Below, one piece after another: positions 45,701 to 58,661 of a DNA stretch of 64,000 nucleotides. Origin of the DNA: Rhyacichthys aspro (taxonomy: Eukaryota > Chordata > Actinopteri > Gobiiformes > Rhyacichthyidae). The position numbers were made by a program, and so were the translations under genes. How positions within the stretch are numbered: position 1 is the first letter of the stretch; every line of letters begins with the position of its first letter. Below the pieces are notes generated by a model that saw only the letters and a program-made list of their open reading frames with translations, was not told the origin of the DNA and searched no databases. The DNA lies in NCBI GenBank assembly GCA_036850595.1, contig CM072149.1, forward strand, positions 844,001-908,000, read 5' to 3'.

Positions 45701-47260
45701 CAGATTACACTTAATACACTTCAAATGACTAAATATATAATATCATATACAGTGCACCCACAGTCTGTATGCTGTGTATGTGTCTTAACTCAGCCTTCTA
45801 CGATGCTTACTATGACTGGGCTGCCATAGTGACTAAGTTTTAAAGTCTGGACAATTCAATTCCTACTTTTCTATGTAAAACTTATTACAATTTACATGAT
45901 ATACAAAAGGTAAAAGTACAGTTTAAAAATAAAGTTAATTACCTTCTGCTAAATTGAAGATTCAGAGTGTTTGTTTGAAGTCAGGTTTTTATGAATGAAT
46001 AATTTTTCAATCATTTACATCCCTAAAATACATAAAGGAAGACAGATAGAGCAAGACATAGAAGGATAGAACTACGTATCTCAAGTCAAACGTCCCATTC
46101 CCTAACTTTCATAAATTGCACATAACTTGATTACAATGAGACGATTATACCCTATTAGCAAGGATATTACAGCGTCTTCTTACAGGGCCTCATTGTGTAG
46201 GCTGTGACTGAACATTAGCACTTCCTTTTAGCCTGTGAGACCTGCAGCCGTTAGGAGGTGGGGGGCTGAGGACTTGAAAAAAATGATTTGCATTAAACCG
46301 TACTTATTTCATGCATTTATTTACAAGACTAGTTTATTTGGCAATCATTTTGTATAAGAAAACGACACAAACACAATGAACCTGTGACATATTTGCTGTG
46401 AAATAATAGCTAATGATCTCTGGCTAATGGGTCTCAACTTAATCCAATGAATCCAAAGTCTGGATTTCATTTTTCTTCTTAAATGGTCTTTGTGCTGTAT
46501 TCCGTTTCCCTTTCTTATAGCACCTGGTTCAAGATTAAACATGCCTAACTGTCAGAATGCTAAACGGGACAGTGCTGTGGTAAAATGTGCATCCTCAGCA
46601 GCTCTCCGTTGGATAAATAAAGCTTTAAAGACATCTAGATAATAGCTGTCCTTGATTACAGAGACGGTTTGCAGCACAGCTCCGCATACGTGTGCTGCAA
46701 ACCGCTCAACGTATTTCCCCCAATATGAGAGCAACTGCCATGTAATCTGTTTTTAATAGAGGCTAATGCAGGAACACCTGTTATAGCCACGGCAGCATTT
46801 TCCCCCAATATAATCCTAAGAAGATTACACATGTTGGGCGCAGGTATTCCTGGATTAATTATGGATAGACGTTGAATTATAGCAAATAGAGAATGCATCG
46901 TGGCTGTTTGTTCGCCGCAGCGAGTCGTCTCTGGAGATAAATGACTTGCTAAATGGCAAAACTAGTTAGATGAGGAGTGGGTGTAGAGACCCTGTCATAT
47001 ACACATTTTAGCTGTTATTAAAGTGATTTGATTGACGTTGCGTACCAGACATTCAAAATGATGTTCATATAGCATGCATATTTTTTCCTAACATCGCTGA
47101 CTCTGTTTTTTCTTTCTACCCTTATTATTTTTGCAGGTTTGTTTCAGAACCAGTTGATAGTTGGTAGGACGAAGGTGGTACTATTTATTTAGTGCTGATC
47201 AAGCCCAACATCTTCTTTCTGTGAGGCAGAAGAGCTAAGCACTCTACTAACATGTGCACC
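45701..47260. other. unique AT-rich non-coding DNA
   Basis: No exon or repeat recognised. Minus-strand frames at 46345-46898 have no signature. Confidence 0.4.
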
Positions 47261-47268
47261 ATGTAGAG

Positions 47269-47872
47269 CAGTGGTGTCAAACTGAAATCGGTGAAGGGCC
47301 ATGAAAGTTGAGAAGAATCAGGGGCCGAAAGATGGTGACATTTGGAAGCTTTTGAACGTGAGATTTCATCTTCATTTCAGTCTTACAAAGGTTATCACAC
47401 AAATAATAATGTCCTCTCTTTATGGAAACTGGTTTTAGTTGGATTTCAACAAGTTTTAGTCAGATTATAACAAGTTTTAGCCAGATTTCAACAAGTTTTA
47501 GATGGATGTAAACAGGTTTTAGTCAGATCTGAACAGGTTTTAGTTGGATTTCAACAAGTTTTAGTCAGATTATAACAGGTTTTAGTCAGATTTCAACAAG
47601 TTTTAGATGGATGTAAACAGGTTTTAGTCAGATTTGAACAGGTTTTAGTTGGATTTCAACAGATTGTACATGATTTCAACAGGTTTTGGTTGAATTTGAC
47701 AAAATTCAAATACAAATTCTTTGTAGCAAAACTCAAATCCATCTAAAACATGCTCTAATTCAATGAATAAAACCTAGTACCAAACATATCTCCTTCTAAA
47801 CGTATTGAAGGGCCACATAAAACATTGCAAAGGGCCACATTTGATCCCCGGGCCTTGATTTTGACACGTGTG
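47269..47872 (+). mobile_element. A7: hAT (Buster-type) element, A4 subfamily
   Basis: Left end CAGTGGTGTCAAACTG and right end TTGACACGTGTG. The duplication ATGTAGAG is exact (47261-47268 and 47873-47880). The array (about 47432-47660) has about 10 units with the A4 unit order, so it is a short-array relative of A4 and A6. Confidence 0.93.
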
Positions 47873-47917
47873 ATGTAGAGTGACTATTCCTCTGTCAGTG
47901 TCAGTCTCCAAGTGTTA

Positions 47918-48012
47918 GCCCTGCGATGACTAGCGATTACTGCATCACTCTAGAACCAGCTGAGATAGGCTCCACCCCCTTTGACGTGTAACAGGAAAGA
48001 AAATGAATGCAT
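47918..48012 (+). mobile_element. LINE2-type/SINE 3' tail relic
   Basis: CCCTGCGATGACTAGCGA, CAGCTGAGATAGGCTCCACCCCC and GAAAATGAATGCATTG follow the order of the copy at 31884-32012, more diverged. It begins about 40 bp after A7. Confidence 0.6.
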
Positions 48013-50099
48013 TGTTACCAAAAAGAATAATTTAGTTACCTCTTTTTTGATTTGACTTTTGAATTGTTCATCCAGGAAAGTGTTATTGAGCACTTGGAAA
48101 ACATTCAGAGGACCACGTGAATGCAGCCGATTATAGGAATCCAATATGGACTGAGGGGCCTCACCGCAGTAGCCTTTGAGATTTAAAAATATATCCCTTT
48201 CTTCTTTAAAACCTTCACTTTCTCTCTCACTCTGGATGCCAGCCAGAGCCGCAAATGAGTGGGGCCTGACAAGCCACAGAGGGGGTGAGTATCCGTGGAA
48301 AGGTACAGCCGCGCGGGTTATCTGCTATTTTGGATCTTCTAAGAAGCTCATTACGCAAAGGTGTGATCAGCACGCCTCCGCGTAGGTGATGCTACCGGCT
48401 TCCGCGTCTTAGCTCGCTTCCACGCTCCGTGCGAGTCAATTTTATTCACTGTTAACGGAGGAATAGCGGCTGTGCGTGGCAGGTGGGAGGGGGCGCACTT
48501 AGCCAACAGGCCTATTTCTCCCCCCGCGCCATCTCCCACAAGGCTCACCTCCACTTTCAATTGTCAGACTTGTTAGCGAGCTTGTCTGACATCGGGGCCG
48601 TCAAGTTATCGGCTGGATTGCACTTTATGACGTGTGCTATGATAATATTTTTACCTTTTCACAGAGGGAGTTGCGCTCCTGTCTATATGCCCCCCCTTCT
48701 CTCAAGTCCTTTCTGTTGAGTTTTTTATTTGACTAGAGAATTGACTCCGGCCTTGCAGCGGTGTTCTTATTCCCAACAGCGCAGGAATCACACGCCAAGG
48801 AGACATTGACGGATGTCTTTTTTCATCCGCCGAGAGCTGTCGCCCTTAACAACGCCGACGACGATGCCACGCCTCTGACACGCTCGGCTCAAGCGCCCGT
48901 CTCTTGACACGTGCCTCCTGCCGCCGCTGCCAACTCAGGCCGCCACCGGGGAGGATTCTGGGATACGCTGCAGTGATTCACCTATTACAAGCGGCTACAG
49001 AAATGTGTCGCACCTTGACTGAGCCACATACACACTTGTGTCGGATTAGCTGCTGCCAAAAACGAGCGGAGGGGGCAGGCCTAGCAGATGTATGAGACAG
49101 GAGGGAAGACAAGAGCGTGTTTTTTTTTTTTTTTTTGCACCGACAGCTTTGAAACACACAGCGATGTCTAAATCTACCTTCTCCCCACAAGCACAATGGA
49201 GAGATTACTCACAAGGTAGACAACAACACGAGAACCGTCAAACGCTGCTCCGCTCATCACCGCTGCAGCTAATCGGGGCTGAAGCACACCCAGGTACACT
49301 ATCTTTTGCTTTTGAGTGCACACATTTCCCGACATTAATCCCTTCTAAGCCTTTGCAGCTAATGTAATCTAATTAATGACTTTTTTTCCTGCGCTTGCTG
49401 CAAACTTGAACTTCACACACTACGTATCCAGTGCGTTAAGCTTTGCCAGGTGCCCACTGAAGGCATTAAAATCTCCATTAAAACAAAGTAGATTCAACAC
49501 CACAAAGCTTGTCCATCAATGTTTTAACTGATGTACTATGGAAATGCTGTTTAATAATGTTTTGTTGGCCAAAAGGGGAACACTAAGTAAAAGCAGAGTA
49601 AAATCCTATTTCACTGGTGTGTCATCAATAAAACATACTCATTAAACCTCACACACCTGTAGGAGATGTAAAATCCTTTTCATAAACTATATTTAATCTT
49701 TTTATGAATGTGTTGTGGATATTTTATATATTGAAAAAACAACTGTCATGCTCAAGAAAAAAAAGAGACTGCTCATTATATATCCATTATAATGCATCCA
49801 TGAGGTAAACCTTACACATGGGTTATTACTTCATTTAAAAGTTGTTTTTCTTTTTTACAAATGCATCAAGCTATTGGATATTTGGTTATGCACAAATCTT
49901 TTGGTGGAGTTTTGGACTTCGCTGAATCCTTTTCTTTCCAGTTCCAAAGTTGACTCAATAAATTCAAAATGGCCAGGTCCTCCTCACCCAATCACAGTGA
50001 GTTGTCTCTGTACAACTATGTATAGTTTTGGCCAATAGTTAATTGACCTTTCATGTTTGTTTTTATCTCACAGTAGAACACTGAACTCTGAATTGTATA
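48013..50099. other. unique non-coding DNA with a long CpG-rich block
   Basis: 48190-49290 is CpG-rich, one of the longest such stretches in the window. It includes CACTTTATGACGTG (about 48621-48634), a HOX/CDX-like and CRE-like overlap. A T run sits at 49120-49137. 49300-50099 is AT-rich and featureless. No exon recognised. Confidence 0.4.
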
Positions 50100-50107
50100 G
50101 CCTACAG

Positions 50108-50671
50108 CAGTGGTGTCAAACTCAAAGTGGAGAGGGGCCGCAAGCGTTAATAAGAATCCTTTTAGGGGCCGAAGATGGTGGCCCTTGGGAAGCTTTTATT
50201 AAATTTTGAATGTGAGAGTTCATCTTCATTTGAGTTGTACTAAAGTTATCTTTAACTATTATGTTCCTCAGTTTATGGTAACGGATTTTAGTTGGATTTG
50301 AACAGGTTTAAGTTATGTTTGAACAGGTTTTAGATGGATTTGAGCAGGTTTTAGTTGAATTTGAACATGTTTTATATGATATGAATTGGTTTTAGATCGA
50401 TTTGAACAGGTTTTTGTTGGATTTGAGCAGGTTTTAGATGACCTTGAACAGATTTTAGATGTAGTTTAACAGGTTTTATTTGGTTTTGTGCAGATTATAT
50501 AGCTTTGTAGCAAAAACTTGTTTAAGATTTTCATTAACCAAAATTTAATCTTGTTCAAATCCAATTAAAACCTAGTGCCGAATATATCACCTATAAAAAT
50601 ACATTGGAGGGCCACATAAAACATTGCAAAGGGCCGCATTTGGCCCCCGGGCCTTGAGTTTGACATGTGTG
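50108..50671 (+). mobile_element. A8: hAT (Buster-type) element
   Basis: Left end CAGTGGTGTCAAACTC and right end GAGTTTGACATGTGTG. The duplication GCCTACAG is exact (50100-50107 and 50672-50679). The array (about 50283-50500) has mixed units without a clear higher-order period, and its leader and tail resemble A5. Confidence 0.93.
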
Positions 50672-50679
50672 GCCTACAG

Positions 50680-51616
50680 GATCGATGTGCAGCAACGAAC
50701 ACTTTTCTAGGACCTTCTTCTATCTTTATCTCATCGCTGAGTTAACACCTGAATGCTCCATACCTGCAATTCATCAACGTCTGGTGATTAGCAGCACCTA
50801 ACCCCTTAAATCCTATATTTTCTTCCAGTTTTTTTCTTTCTTTTTTACTTTTCCACATCGACTATTCAAAAAGAGTTCTATTTGACCATTGGATAAAAAG
50901 GACCAGGTACTTTTTATCATTTTATTGATCGTATTTATTTGACCTTACGATGTGACTTAATAAATAAAGTTGACCAATGAGAGCGGAGCACAGCAGTGAC
51001 ATGGTGCCTGCTCTTTGACTAAGTTTTGATCTCACGTTTTCCCATTGTGACCTATCACCTGTGTCATCAACACTTACACTCTTGACAGGATGTGTCACCA
51101 AGGATTCAAGTGGCACACTGTTGTGGAGCAAAATAGATTTCCACTTCACACAAATACCATTATCCACGGCAGGTCTCATCCTGGGAGCCCCGTCTCCCTC
51201 CCTCAGCTGCTCCGCAAACAAACATTCCCAGCCGTTCTGTACAAAATAGATGAAGAAAACACACAATTATCTCTAAAAACTGGAACAGATTTTTATTAAA
51301 TTAACCTTATTAGTGCATTACGGTAAGCAAATGCCAAAAAAGGAGTTCCTCATTTGCATTAAGATAGATTTTTCAGGTTGGCTGCACAATTTAATTAAAG
51401 AAAAGATTAAGAATCATTAACCAAGCTGCTCTACCTTGCAGAAGTGACAGGCTCACATCTGACTCAGGTTAACAGAAACCCAGATGGTGGCTCTCTAACT
51501 GTTGAATCGCCGTAACCGAATCAGAATGAGCCCATTAGTTTCTGGTTTGGGGTGGAGGAGCAAAAGTGAGGGAATTCTGCAAAATTTGCAACACTTGCAC
51601 ATTGTACAGAGGCTGA
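50680..51616. other. unique non-coding DNA
   Basis: Separates the inverted copies A8 and A9. No feature recognised. Confidence 0.4.
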
Positions 51617-51624
51617 TTTTAGAC

Positions 51625-52261
51625 CACATATGTCAAACTCAAGGCCCGGGTGCCAAATGCGGCCCTTTGCATTGTTTCATTTGGCCCTCCAATACATTTG
51701 GTAGATGATCGTTATGGGACTTTGCTTGTTAATCAGAAACAAAAAGTACTAAACTATTCTAAAGGTATGCCACTTTAAAAAGAGACAAAATGACACTAAA
51801 CAAAGGTAAAAGCCAAAAAATGGGGCTTAAAATAAGGGCAAAGTGGCACAAATTGAAATTAGAGTGAATTCACAAACTGATTGGGGGTTTTATTTGGATT
51901 TAAACTAATTTTATTTCTGTAATTCTCGTTTTATACAGATTTGGACAAGATTTAGTTGGACTTCAACAGGTTTTAGTTGGATTTATGAAGTTTTATATTG
52001 ATTTGAACAGGTTTTTGATGGATTTGAACAGGTTTTAGTTGGATTGGAAGAAGCTTAAGTTGGATTTAAATAGGTTTTAGCTGGTTTCTGACAGGTTTCA
52101 AATGGATTTGAACAGGTTTTAGATGCAATTTCACAAATGATGCATGAAAATAAGGCAGAAATGGAAGAATACGGAAATAATAAAAGATGAATATCGCAAT
52201 CTTCGGCCCGTGAAAGGATTCTTATTTACTATAGTGGCCCTTTACCAGTTTGACACCACTG
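51625..52261 (-). mobile_element. A9: hAT (Buster-type) element
   Basis: Left end CACATATGTCAAACTCAAGG and right end AGTTTGACACCACTG. The duplication TTTTAGAC is exact (51617-51624 and 52262-52269). The terminal repeats place the element on the minus strand, but the minisatellite units at about 51880-52130 read in sense (TTTTAGTTGGATTTG), opposite to A1 and A2. The array is therefore inverted relative to the ends. Confidence 0.88.
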
Positions 52262-52269
52262 TTTTAGAC

Positions 52270-52532
52270 CTTAGAATCTAAATCAAAGTGGTGTACACAA
52301 CTCCTTTGGGCTCTCAACACTCTTTGATCTGTGATTTTATAATGCTTTATTTAGATAACTCGGAGTTGTCATTGCAGCAAAAGAAAATACAAAGTTAGGA
52401 TTATAGCTATTTCAAAATAATATAACAGTAGATATTTTATAATCTGACAATGAAAGCCCCTTCACACAAATACCTCCTGATGGCCTTATATAACCTCTGC
52501 ATCAGTGTACTTTATGTACAGTCTCTGTAGAT
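52270..52532. other. unique non-coding DNA
   Basis: No feature recognised. Confidence 0.4.
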
Positions 52533-53213
52533 CAGGGGTGGGCAATTATTTTTCTCCAAGGGCCACATTAGAGAAGTCACTTAACCACATATTGTTTAAA
52601 GTTTAAACTATAAGCAAAAATACGTGAAATATATGCCATCGTCACAGTTACATCATCCTCTGTTTTAGATCTACTTTTTTCATTTTGTTCCAAAACCAGG
52701 CCTGGTTCAAGATGTGTATTGACACCTGAGAAAATGACTAAAAAACATTAAAGTTAAGTTTAGTCTCCTGCAGAAACACTAATGATAACAGCTCCTTCCA
52801 AACATGGCCTGAACCAAGAAATCAGAATTTATCCTCAACAACATTTACCACATAATATACACTTTTATACTCTTTTAACGATAGTCTAGTCCAATTTTCC
52901 CTCACTACACAAAAACCTAACCTCAGCTGACCAGAAACATTCAGTCTATGAACAGATTGAAAACATGAGTCTTTGAGCGCCTTCAAAATAAAACACATCA
53001 CTTTCGTATTACGTACTGTACCAGGTGAAGGTGTGTTGTTGATGTGCTGTTAGTGACGTTTATATTGTGTGACAAAGTGTGTTTATGCATTACTGTTGCA
53101 GATACCTGTTAATACATCATCATCATTGAGTAGCAGTGATTTTTTCTGTCATAGCAAGTGGGTTGCCTCACAGAAATGCATCATACCCTGATCTCACATG
53201 CTTTACCCACCCC
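52533..53213. mobile_element. hAT-type element with CAGGGGTGGGCAA end
   Basis: Left end CAGGGGTGGGCAATTATTTT...AAGGGCCACATTAGAGAA is the usual terminus of a common teleost hAT group. The left flank octamer CTGTAGAT has central TA. A plausible inverse right end, TTTACCCACCCCT, stops near 53213; CTGCAGAA nearby matches the left octamer at 6 of 8 bases. Right boundary uncertain. Confidence 0.45.
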
Positions 53214-55164
53214 TACCCCTCTGCAGAATCTCTGGGACTTTCCTCCTGACTTATATGAACACTAATCCTGACATTTGCTGCATTTATGAAAGCAATTGTC
53301 ATGAGAAAGTCCAGACATTTCCCTTGACATCCTCAGGAGACATTATAAAATAATCTTGACAGAGGATATTTTATTTTTTTGAAGTCCCTGGCAAAAACAA
53401 AAAACATTTAATTGGAGGGGTCCTTACAAATTTGTCTTTTTTAATTTAGTTTCTGGCCATAAAGATGTGTCTTTTTCTCGTGTCTTTTTCATTTCATTGC
53501 TGTCAAGAAGATGTAAAATACATGGAAGTAGAAAGTTGTCAGATATCCAGATAAAAAAAAGGACAAGGAAAAGGGAGTTTAGTGTTAACTTCATTGCCCA
53601 TGCCTTTTTTTTTTTCTTTTTTTTTTCTTTGCTGTACTGTGTCGGAACTAAGTCACAGGTCTGCTGCGCACACAAAGCAACCCAAGTGGAGAGGATTTGA
53701 CAGGCCTCTGACCACCGTAGGGTTAAAGAATTTGGTATGCAAATGATTGTGGAAGGATGTTGTTAAAAGCGAGTGAGCGAAGGAGACCGAGAGAGTGCGC
53801 GAAAGGAAGAAAGGAAGAAAGAAAAAACGGAGGTACACATCCAAACCCCCTAATCCTCTTGCTTTTGCCAAAATGACAAATGCAGGAACTGAGGCATAAA
53901 GGAATCACTCATGTATGGCGCACTTGAGTATTACTGCGAGGCACCTGCGTTGGAATGAACAGATACAAATAAATACAAAATAATGCAGGGGGTGTCTGTG
54001 AGGGAGAGGAGGAAAAAAAAAAATGACTAAGAAGCTTAAAAGAGTCTTCTGCTTTTGAATGCAATCAAGCGCCATTGAAATGATCCCAGGTGCCTGGCAG
54101 GTGGAGGGAGACAGATGCGCCGAGGCTGGCAGTGGCGGCGGCGTACAGGTGTGAACCAACCAGTCTGCTCCCTAATTACCCATTTAAATGCTTAATTTCT
54201 GTGTTTCAATATTGATTGCTACCTTTCTGCTCCGCTTTCCCCATAGAGCCCACGGAGTATTTATGCCCAGGCTTTGTCAGGGCTTTCTTTTCTCTTTCCC
54301 TTTTTAATACTTCCCAAACAAATCGGAGCCTTTTCTCTCCGCGTTCATGTTTGGATTCCTTCCCAAATCATTCCTGAGTGATTAAAAGGGGGGGAATGTC
54401 TTGGTTATTTGATGGCAGGGCAGCAGAGAAAGGCCCGCTCGCTTGCTCTTCTCTCTTTTTAGATTGGATCATATACTGGTAATGGGACGCACAATCAATG
54501 GTCGAGCATCGATGCCAAAAGCTGCCCCCCTCCTTCCACGCTCTTTTCAGTGCATCCAGATGGATCTTTATTTGGCGATGTATTGATGGAAATGGCTCCT
54601 CTCGTTTTCTGGCCCTCCTTCCTTCCTCCCCAGCAAATGATAGACTCGTACCTGCTGTAAATTCCTCCTTCAGTCTCAGATGTAAGACCCGCTGTGCTGC
54701 CGAGAGTGAAAGAACACAAGGGCGACGGAGTCAGGATGAAGAGATCGCTGGAGCTAATGGCAGCTGCTCAATTTGAGGTTAATTAGAACAGGAGTTAATA
54801 GGTGTGGGTGCACTTTAGATGTGTTCTGTTCCGACAGGAGCTGCACGGCGTAGGTCAGGTCTGAATAGAACAGTTTTAAATCTAATTCTTTTGTCAGAGA
54901 GGTAAGAAGAGCCCCCAAATAAATGCACTTCATCTTGTAATCCCTCTAATGGCATGAAGACAGTGAAACTGATACTGAAAGGTGGTCATTTTGGTCAGGA
55001 TTAACAGAAAAGCAAAGGCAAACATCGAAAATGTGTAATAATGCATGTTTTACACACAAAAAAGTGTCATGACAACTTTTTTTTCTGCATACAAATAAAA
55101 TCTGTGTGTAATTCTCTGTCCATTGCATGTGTTGTCAAAGTGATATAAAACAGGTTGAACATGA
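53214..55164. other. unique non-coding DNA with a large candidate conserved block
   Basis: 53930-54780 has little low-complexity sequence and many transcription-factor-like cores (CCTAATTACCCATTTAAATG, TATTGATTGC, CAGGTG). Low-complexity tracts lie at 53607-53630 (T) and 53799-53825 (GAAG). No exon recognised. Confidence 0.4.
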
Positions 55165-55172
55165 CATTAAAG

Positions 55173-56011
55173 CAGTGGTGTCAAACTCAAAGTGGTGAGG
55201 GGCCACAATAGTTAATAAGAATCCTTTCAGGGGCCGAAGATGATGACATTTGGAAGCTTTTGTAAAAATTTGGATGCGAGATTTCATCTTCATTTAAGTC
55301 TTTTAACATTCATTTCCTCCTTTTATAGAAACTGTTTGTAGTTTGCAGGTTTTTGTTGGACTTGAACAGGTTTAAGTCAGATTTCATGGATTTGAATCGG
55401 TTTTAATTGGATTTGAACAGGTTTTAGTTGAATTTGAACAGTTTTTAGTTGAATTTGAACAGTTTTTAGTTGAATATGAACAGGTTTTAGTTGAATATGA
55501 ACAGTTTTTAGTTGAATTTGAACAGTTTTTAGTTGAATTTGAACAGTTTTTAGTTGAATATGAACAGTTTTTAGTTGAATATGAACAGTTTTTAGTTGAA
55601 TTTGAACAGTTTTTAGTTGAATATGAACAGGTTTTAGTTGAAATGAAAGTTTTTAGTTAATTTGAAAGTTTTTAGTTAATTGAAAGTTTTTAGAATTAGA
55701 CAGTTTTTAGTTGAATTTGAACAGTTTTTAGTTGAATATGAACAGTTTTTAGTTGAATTTGAACAGTTTTTAGTTGAATATGAGCAGGTTTTAGTTGAAT
55801 TTGAACAGTTTTTAGTTGAATATGAACAGGTTTTAGTTGAATTTGAACAGGTATTAGTTTAATTTAAACAGGTTTTATTTATCTTTGTAGCAAAAATCAA
55901 ATCCATTAAAACCTAGTGCCAAAAATATCACTTTCCAAATGTGTTGAAGGGCCACAGAAAGCACTGCAAAGGGCCGCATTTGGCCCCCGGGCCTTGAGTT
56001 TGACATGTGCG
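55173..56011 (+). mobile_element. A10: hAT (Buster-type) element with expanded homogeneous array
   Basis: Left end CAGTGGTGTCAAACTC and right end GAGTTTGACATGTGCG. The duplication CATTAAAG is exact (55165-55172 and 56012-56019). The array (about 55340-55880) is dominated by units with TTGAATTTGAACAG or TTGAATATGAACAG and extra T (TTTTTAG). A patch at 55640-55700 shows shortened units. A 60-codon frame at 55680-55862 is repeat translation. Confidence 0.93.
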
Positions 56012-56019
56012 CATTAAAG

Positions 56020-58270
56020 AGTGGGTTCCTTAAATAAATTTAGGAATGTTTTAAAAAGATGTAAATTATTGCTTTGTTTTGTAACCAAAAGCCAAGGTGT
56101 TACCCAAGTAGAAGGATGTTTTTTTGTTTTTTTTTTGTTTTTAGCACCGAAGCTAACCCTATCCTGGCAGAACACAATTCTCTGCCTTTCTTATGTACAG
56201 ATACATAAAGATCATGATGATAATAATCCCTCCTATACATATGCTTCCAATGATTTTATTCCTTTATATTCCAATCACTGACTTTGGATATTGCCAGTTT
56301 GGAAGAGAGACAGAGGCACCAAAAAAAAAAGTTGAGTCTTACCTGCGTAGTCCCTTTCATGTACAGTATGTTTGTTACATATTCAGTGTTCCTTTTGTGA
56401 TCTAAAATCGCAAAAAGCACCAAGTCAGGCAGCCAGAATGATCATGAACCATATGTTTTGTGAGGCAAACATGTATCGTGCGTGTATGTGAGTGGAAACA
56501 CATGTCAGATCAGATCAGAAGCTGTTACGGTGGACCATTTGGTGAAAACAGGTCACTGGCTGGAGACCTATGTGGGCCTGTCCAGTTTGAATGTGTGTGT
56601 GCAGCAGCGTGGACTTCACCAATGTCTTTTAACACAAAGAAGAAGAACTCTGAGGGACGTTGATTGGTGAAAAACTTGCCATAACCACAGCTTTCTCCAC
56701 GCATTTCCGTGATAAACTGGTTTTATTGAGAGCAACATAGTGTAGCTGTCCATGTTGAACAAATGTAGCTACCTTCTTTCAGTAAAAAAAAGGGCTACTA
56801 CTTTATTGTTTTTGTTTGTTTGTTTGTTTGTTTTGAACATATACTTATTATATTTGTCTGCGTAGGTATAAAAATATATAAAAAAAGCAAAAAACTAACA
56901 TCGTTTCTCAAAATTGAAAACTAAAATATTAGTACCTGGAACAAAATGGCATATTAATAGTCGATTGACATTTTCTTTGGAGATTTTCAATGCATTTGTT
57001 TGAAAGAAATACGTTTTTATGCTTCTACTCTTATCACTGTTGCTTTAAATACAAAACGTGACGTAATTCAACCTATTCCTGCAAATGATCCTTCCAACAA
57101 CGCCACACATTTGCATCAGCTCAAAGTAAATTTACAGGGGGTATCACTCAGGACCAGTGCAGTGTGCCTCGCGCTGGGACCGGTCCAGGCCCGACGCCGG
57201 CTCCCGTTGCAGACCAGCAGCTGCCTTTCCCAGGTGGCCTGACATTTGAGTTGCAGCCGGCCAGATTAGATGGAAGGTGTACGAAGAGGGACAGAAGGCA
57301 GCAGGGTGATGAAGAGGGGAAGACGGGGGGGGGGGGGAGGCAGGACGATTAACTTAGTGCCAGGTCCTTGTGCGTACGGGGCTGGAAGGAGGGGAGCCCA
57401 GGGGACAACCTGAGCCCCTGGATTTGAGTCCAGATGGCTGGCCAGGGCACCCCCCGAGGACGGCCTCTTATTGATTTAGGAGAGAAAACAGAGAACCTGG
57501 CTTTGCTTTGGGCCCAGATGAGCACCAACAAGACCTGCATGGCTGCCTCCTTCCACCTTCCATTCGCCCGTCTCAACCTCATCTAGGGTTATCTGCAGCA
57601 ACCCACCGGGGGGGAGCGGGCAGAGCATGTTCAGGGAAGTGAGGAGACAGGGCCAGATCTGAATATAAGTCGACTGATTTAGCAGGTCAGATGTAAAACG
57701 GCGCACACTTTCTCAGGTCTAATCCCCTTCGCTCCGCGGCCAAATTGTGCGCTGATATGAGACGGTATCGGTTCCCTGGAAGCGCCTGAACAGCGCAGGT
57801 TTGTGCTAATACAAAGAGCTTCGGAGCTAGCGAGCAGCCGAGAGGAGATGTGCAAGATAAGATTTGTAGAAACACATGAAAGGGGACATGGGTATAAATA
57901 TGGATGCACCCCTTGGAGTGGAGCCGTTTTTGTATGCCCATTAGTACAGCTTTTTGTAATACCGTCTGCCTATTGTCAATGTTGGAACACGTATAGCCGT
58001 AACACCCAGTCAATTATATTCCCCACATACAATGCAACCGGCTGAACTGCAGCCAGGAGCATATGATATGAATAAATTGATTTAAGACATGAATGCAGTA
58101 TATAACTGATCTAAAGCAGAGAGAACTTTTAAGAAAAAAAAAAAATCTTACAACTACATAAGGTTTAGGAAAGTGATGAATAGACAAAAAGTGAATCACG
58201 TTTAAAATAATTAAAGAAATGATGAAAATAATATGTACTGGTTTAGTTACATACTGAGTTGGTGTATTGG
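56020..58270. other. unique non-coding DNA with a GC-rich block
   Basis: A (TTTG)n tract lies at 56808-56834 and a G run near 57326-57339. 57130-57860 is GC-rich, with E-box-like CAGCTG and CAGGTGG and overlapping frames on both strands. No gene recognised. Confidence 0.4.
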
Positions 58271-58278
58271 GGCTAACC

Positions 58279-58661
58279 CAGTGGTGTCAAACTCAAAGTG
58301 CAAGGGCCGCAAAAGTTTGAGAAGCTTTGATTAAATTTTGAATGTGAGATTTCATCTTCATTTGAGTTTTACAAATATTATCACACAAACAATAATTTCC
58401 TCCTTTTATGGAAACTGGTTTTAGTTGGATTTGAACAGGTTTTAGTCCGATTTCAACTGGTTTCAGATGGATTTGGACCAGTTTTAGTCAGTTTTGAACA
58501 GATTTGTAGAAAAAAATCAAATCCATCTAAAACATTCAATTTTCTAATTCAATGAATAAAACCTGGTGCCAAAAATATCACCTTCTAAATGTATTGAAGG
58601 GCCGCATAAAACATTGCAAAGGGCCGCATTTGGCCCCCGGGCCTTGAGTTTGACATGTGTG
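58279..58661 (+). mobile_element. A11: shortest hAT (Buster-type) copy
   Basis: Left end CAGTGGTGTCAAACTC and right end GAGTTTGACATGTGTG. Duplications GGCTAACC (58271-58278) and GTCTAACC (58662-58669) differ at one base. Only about four minisatellite units remain (58420-58505), so this copy shows the fixed frame of the element most clearly. Confidence 0.93.
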
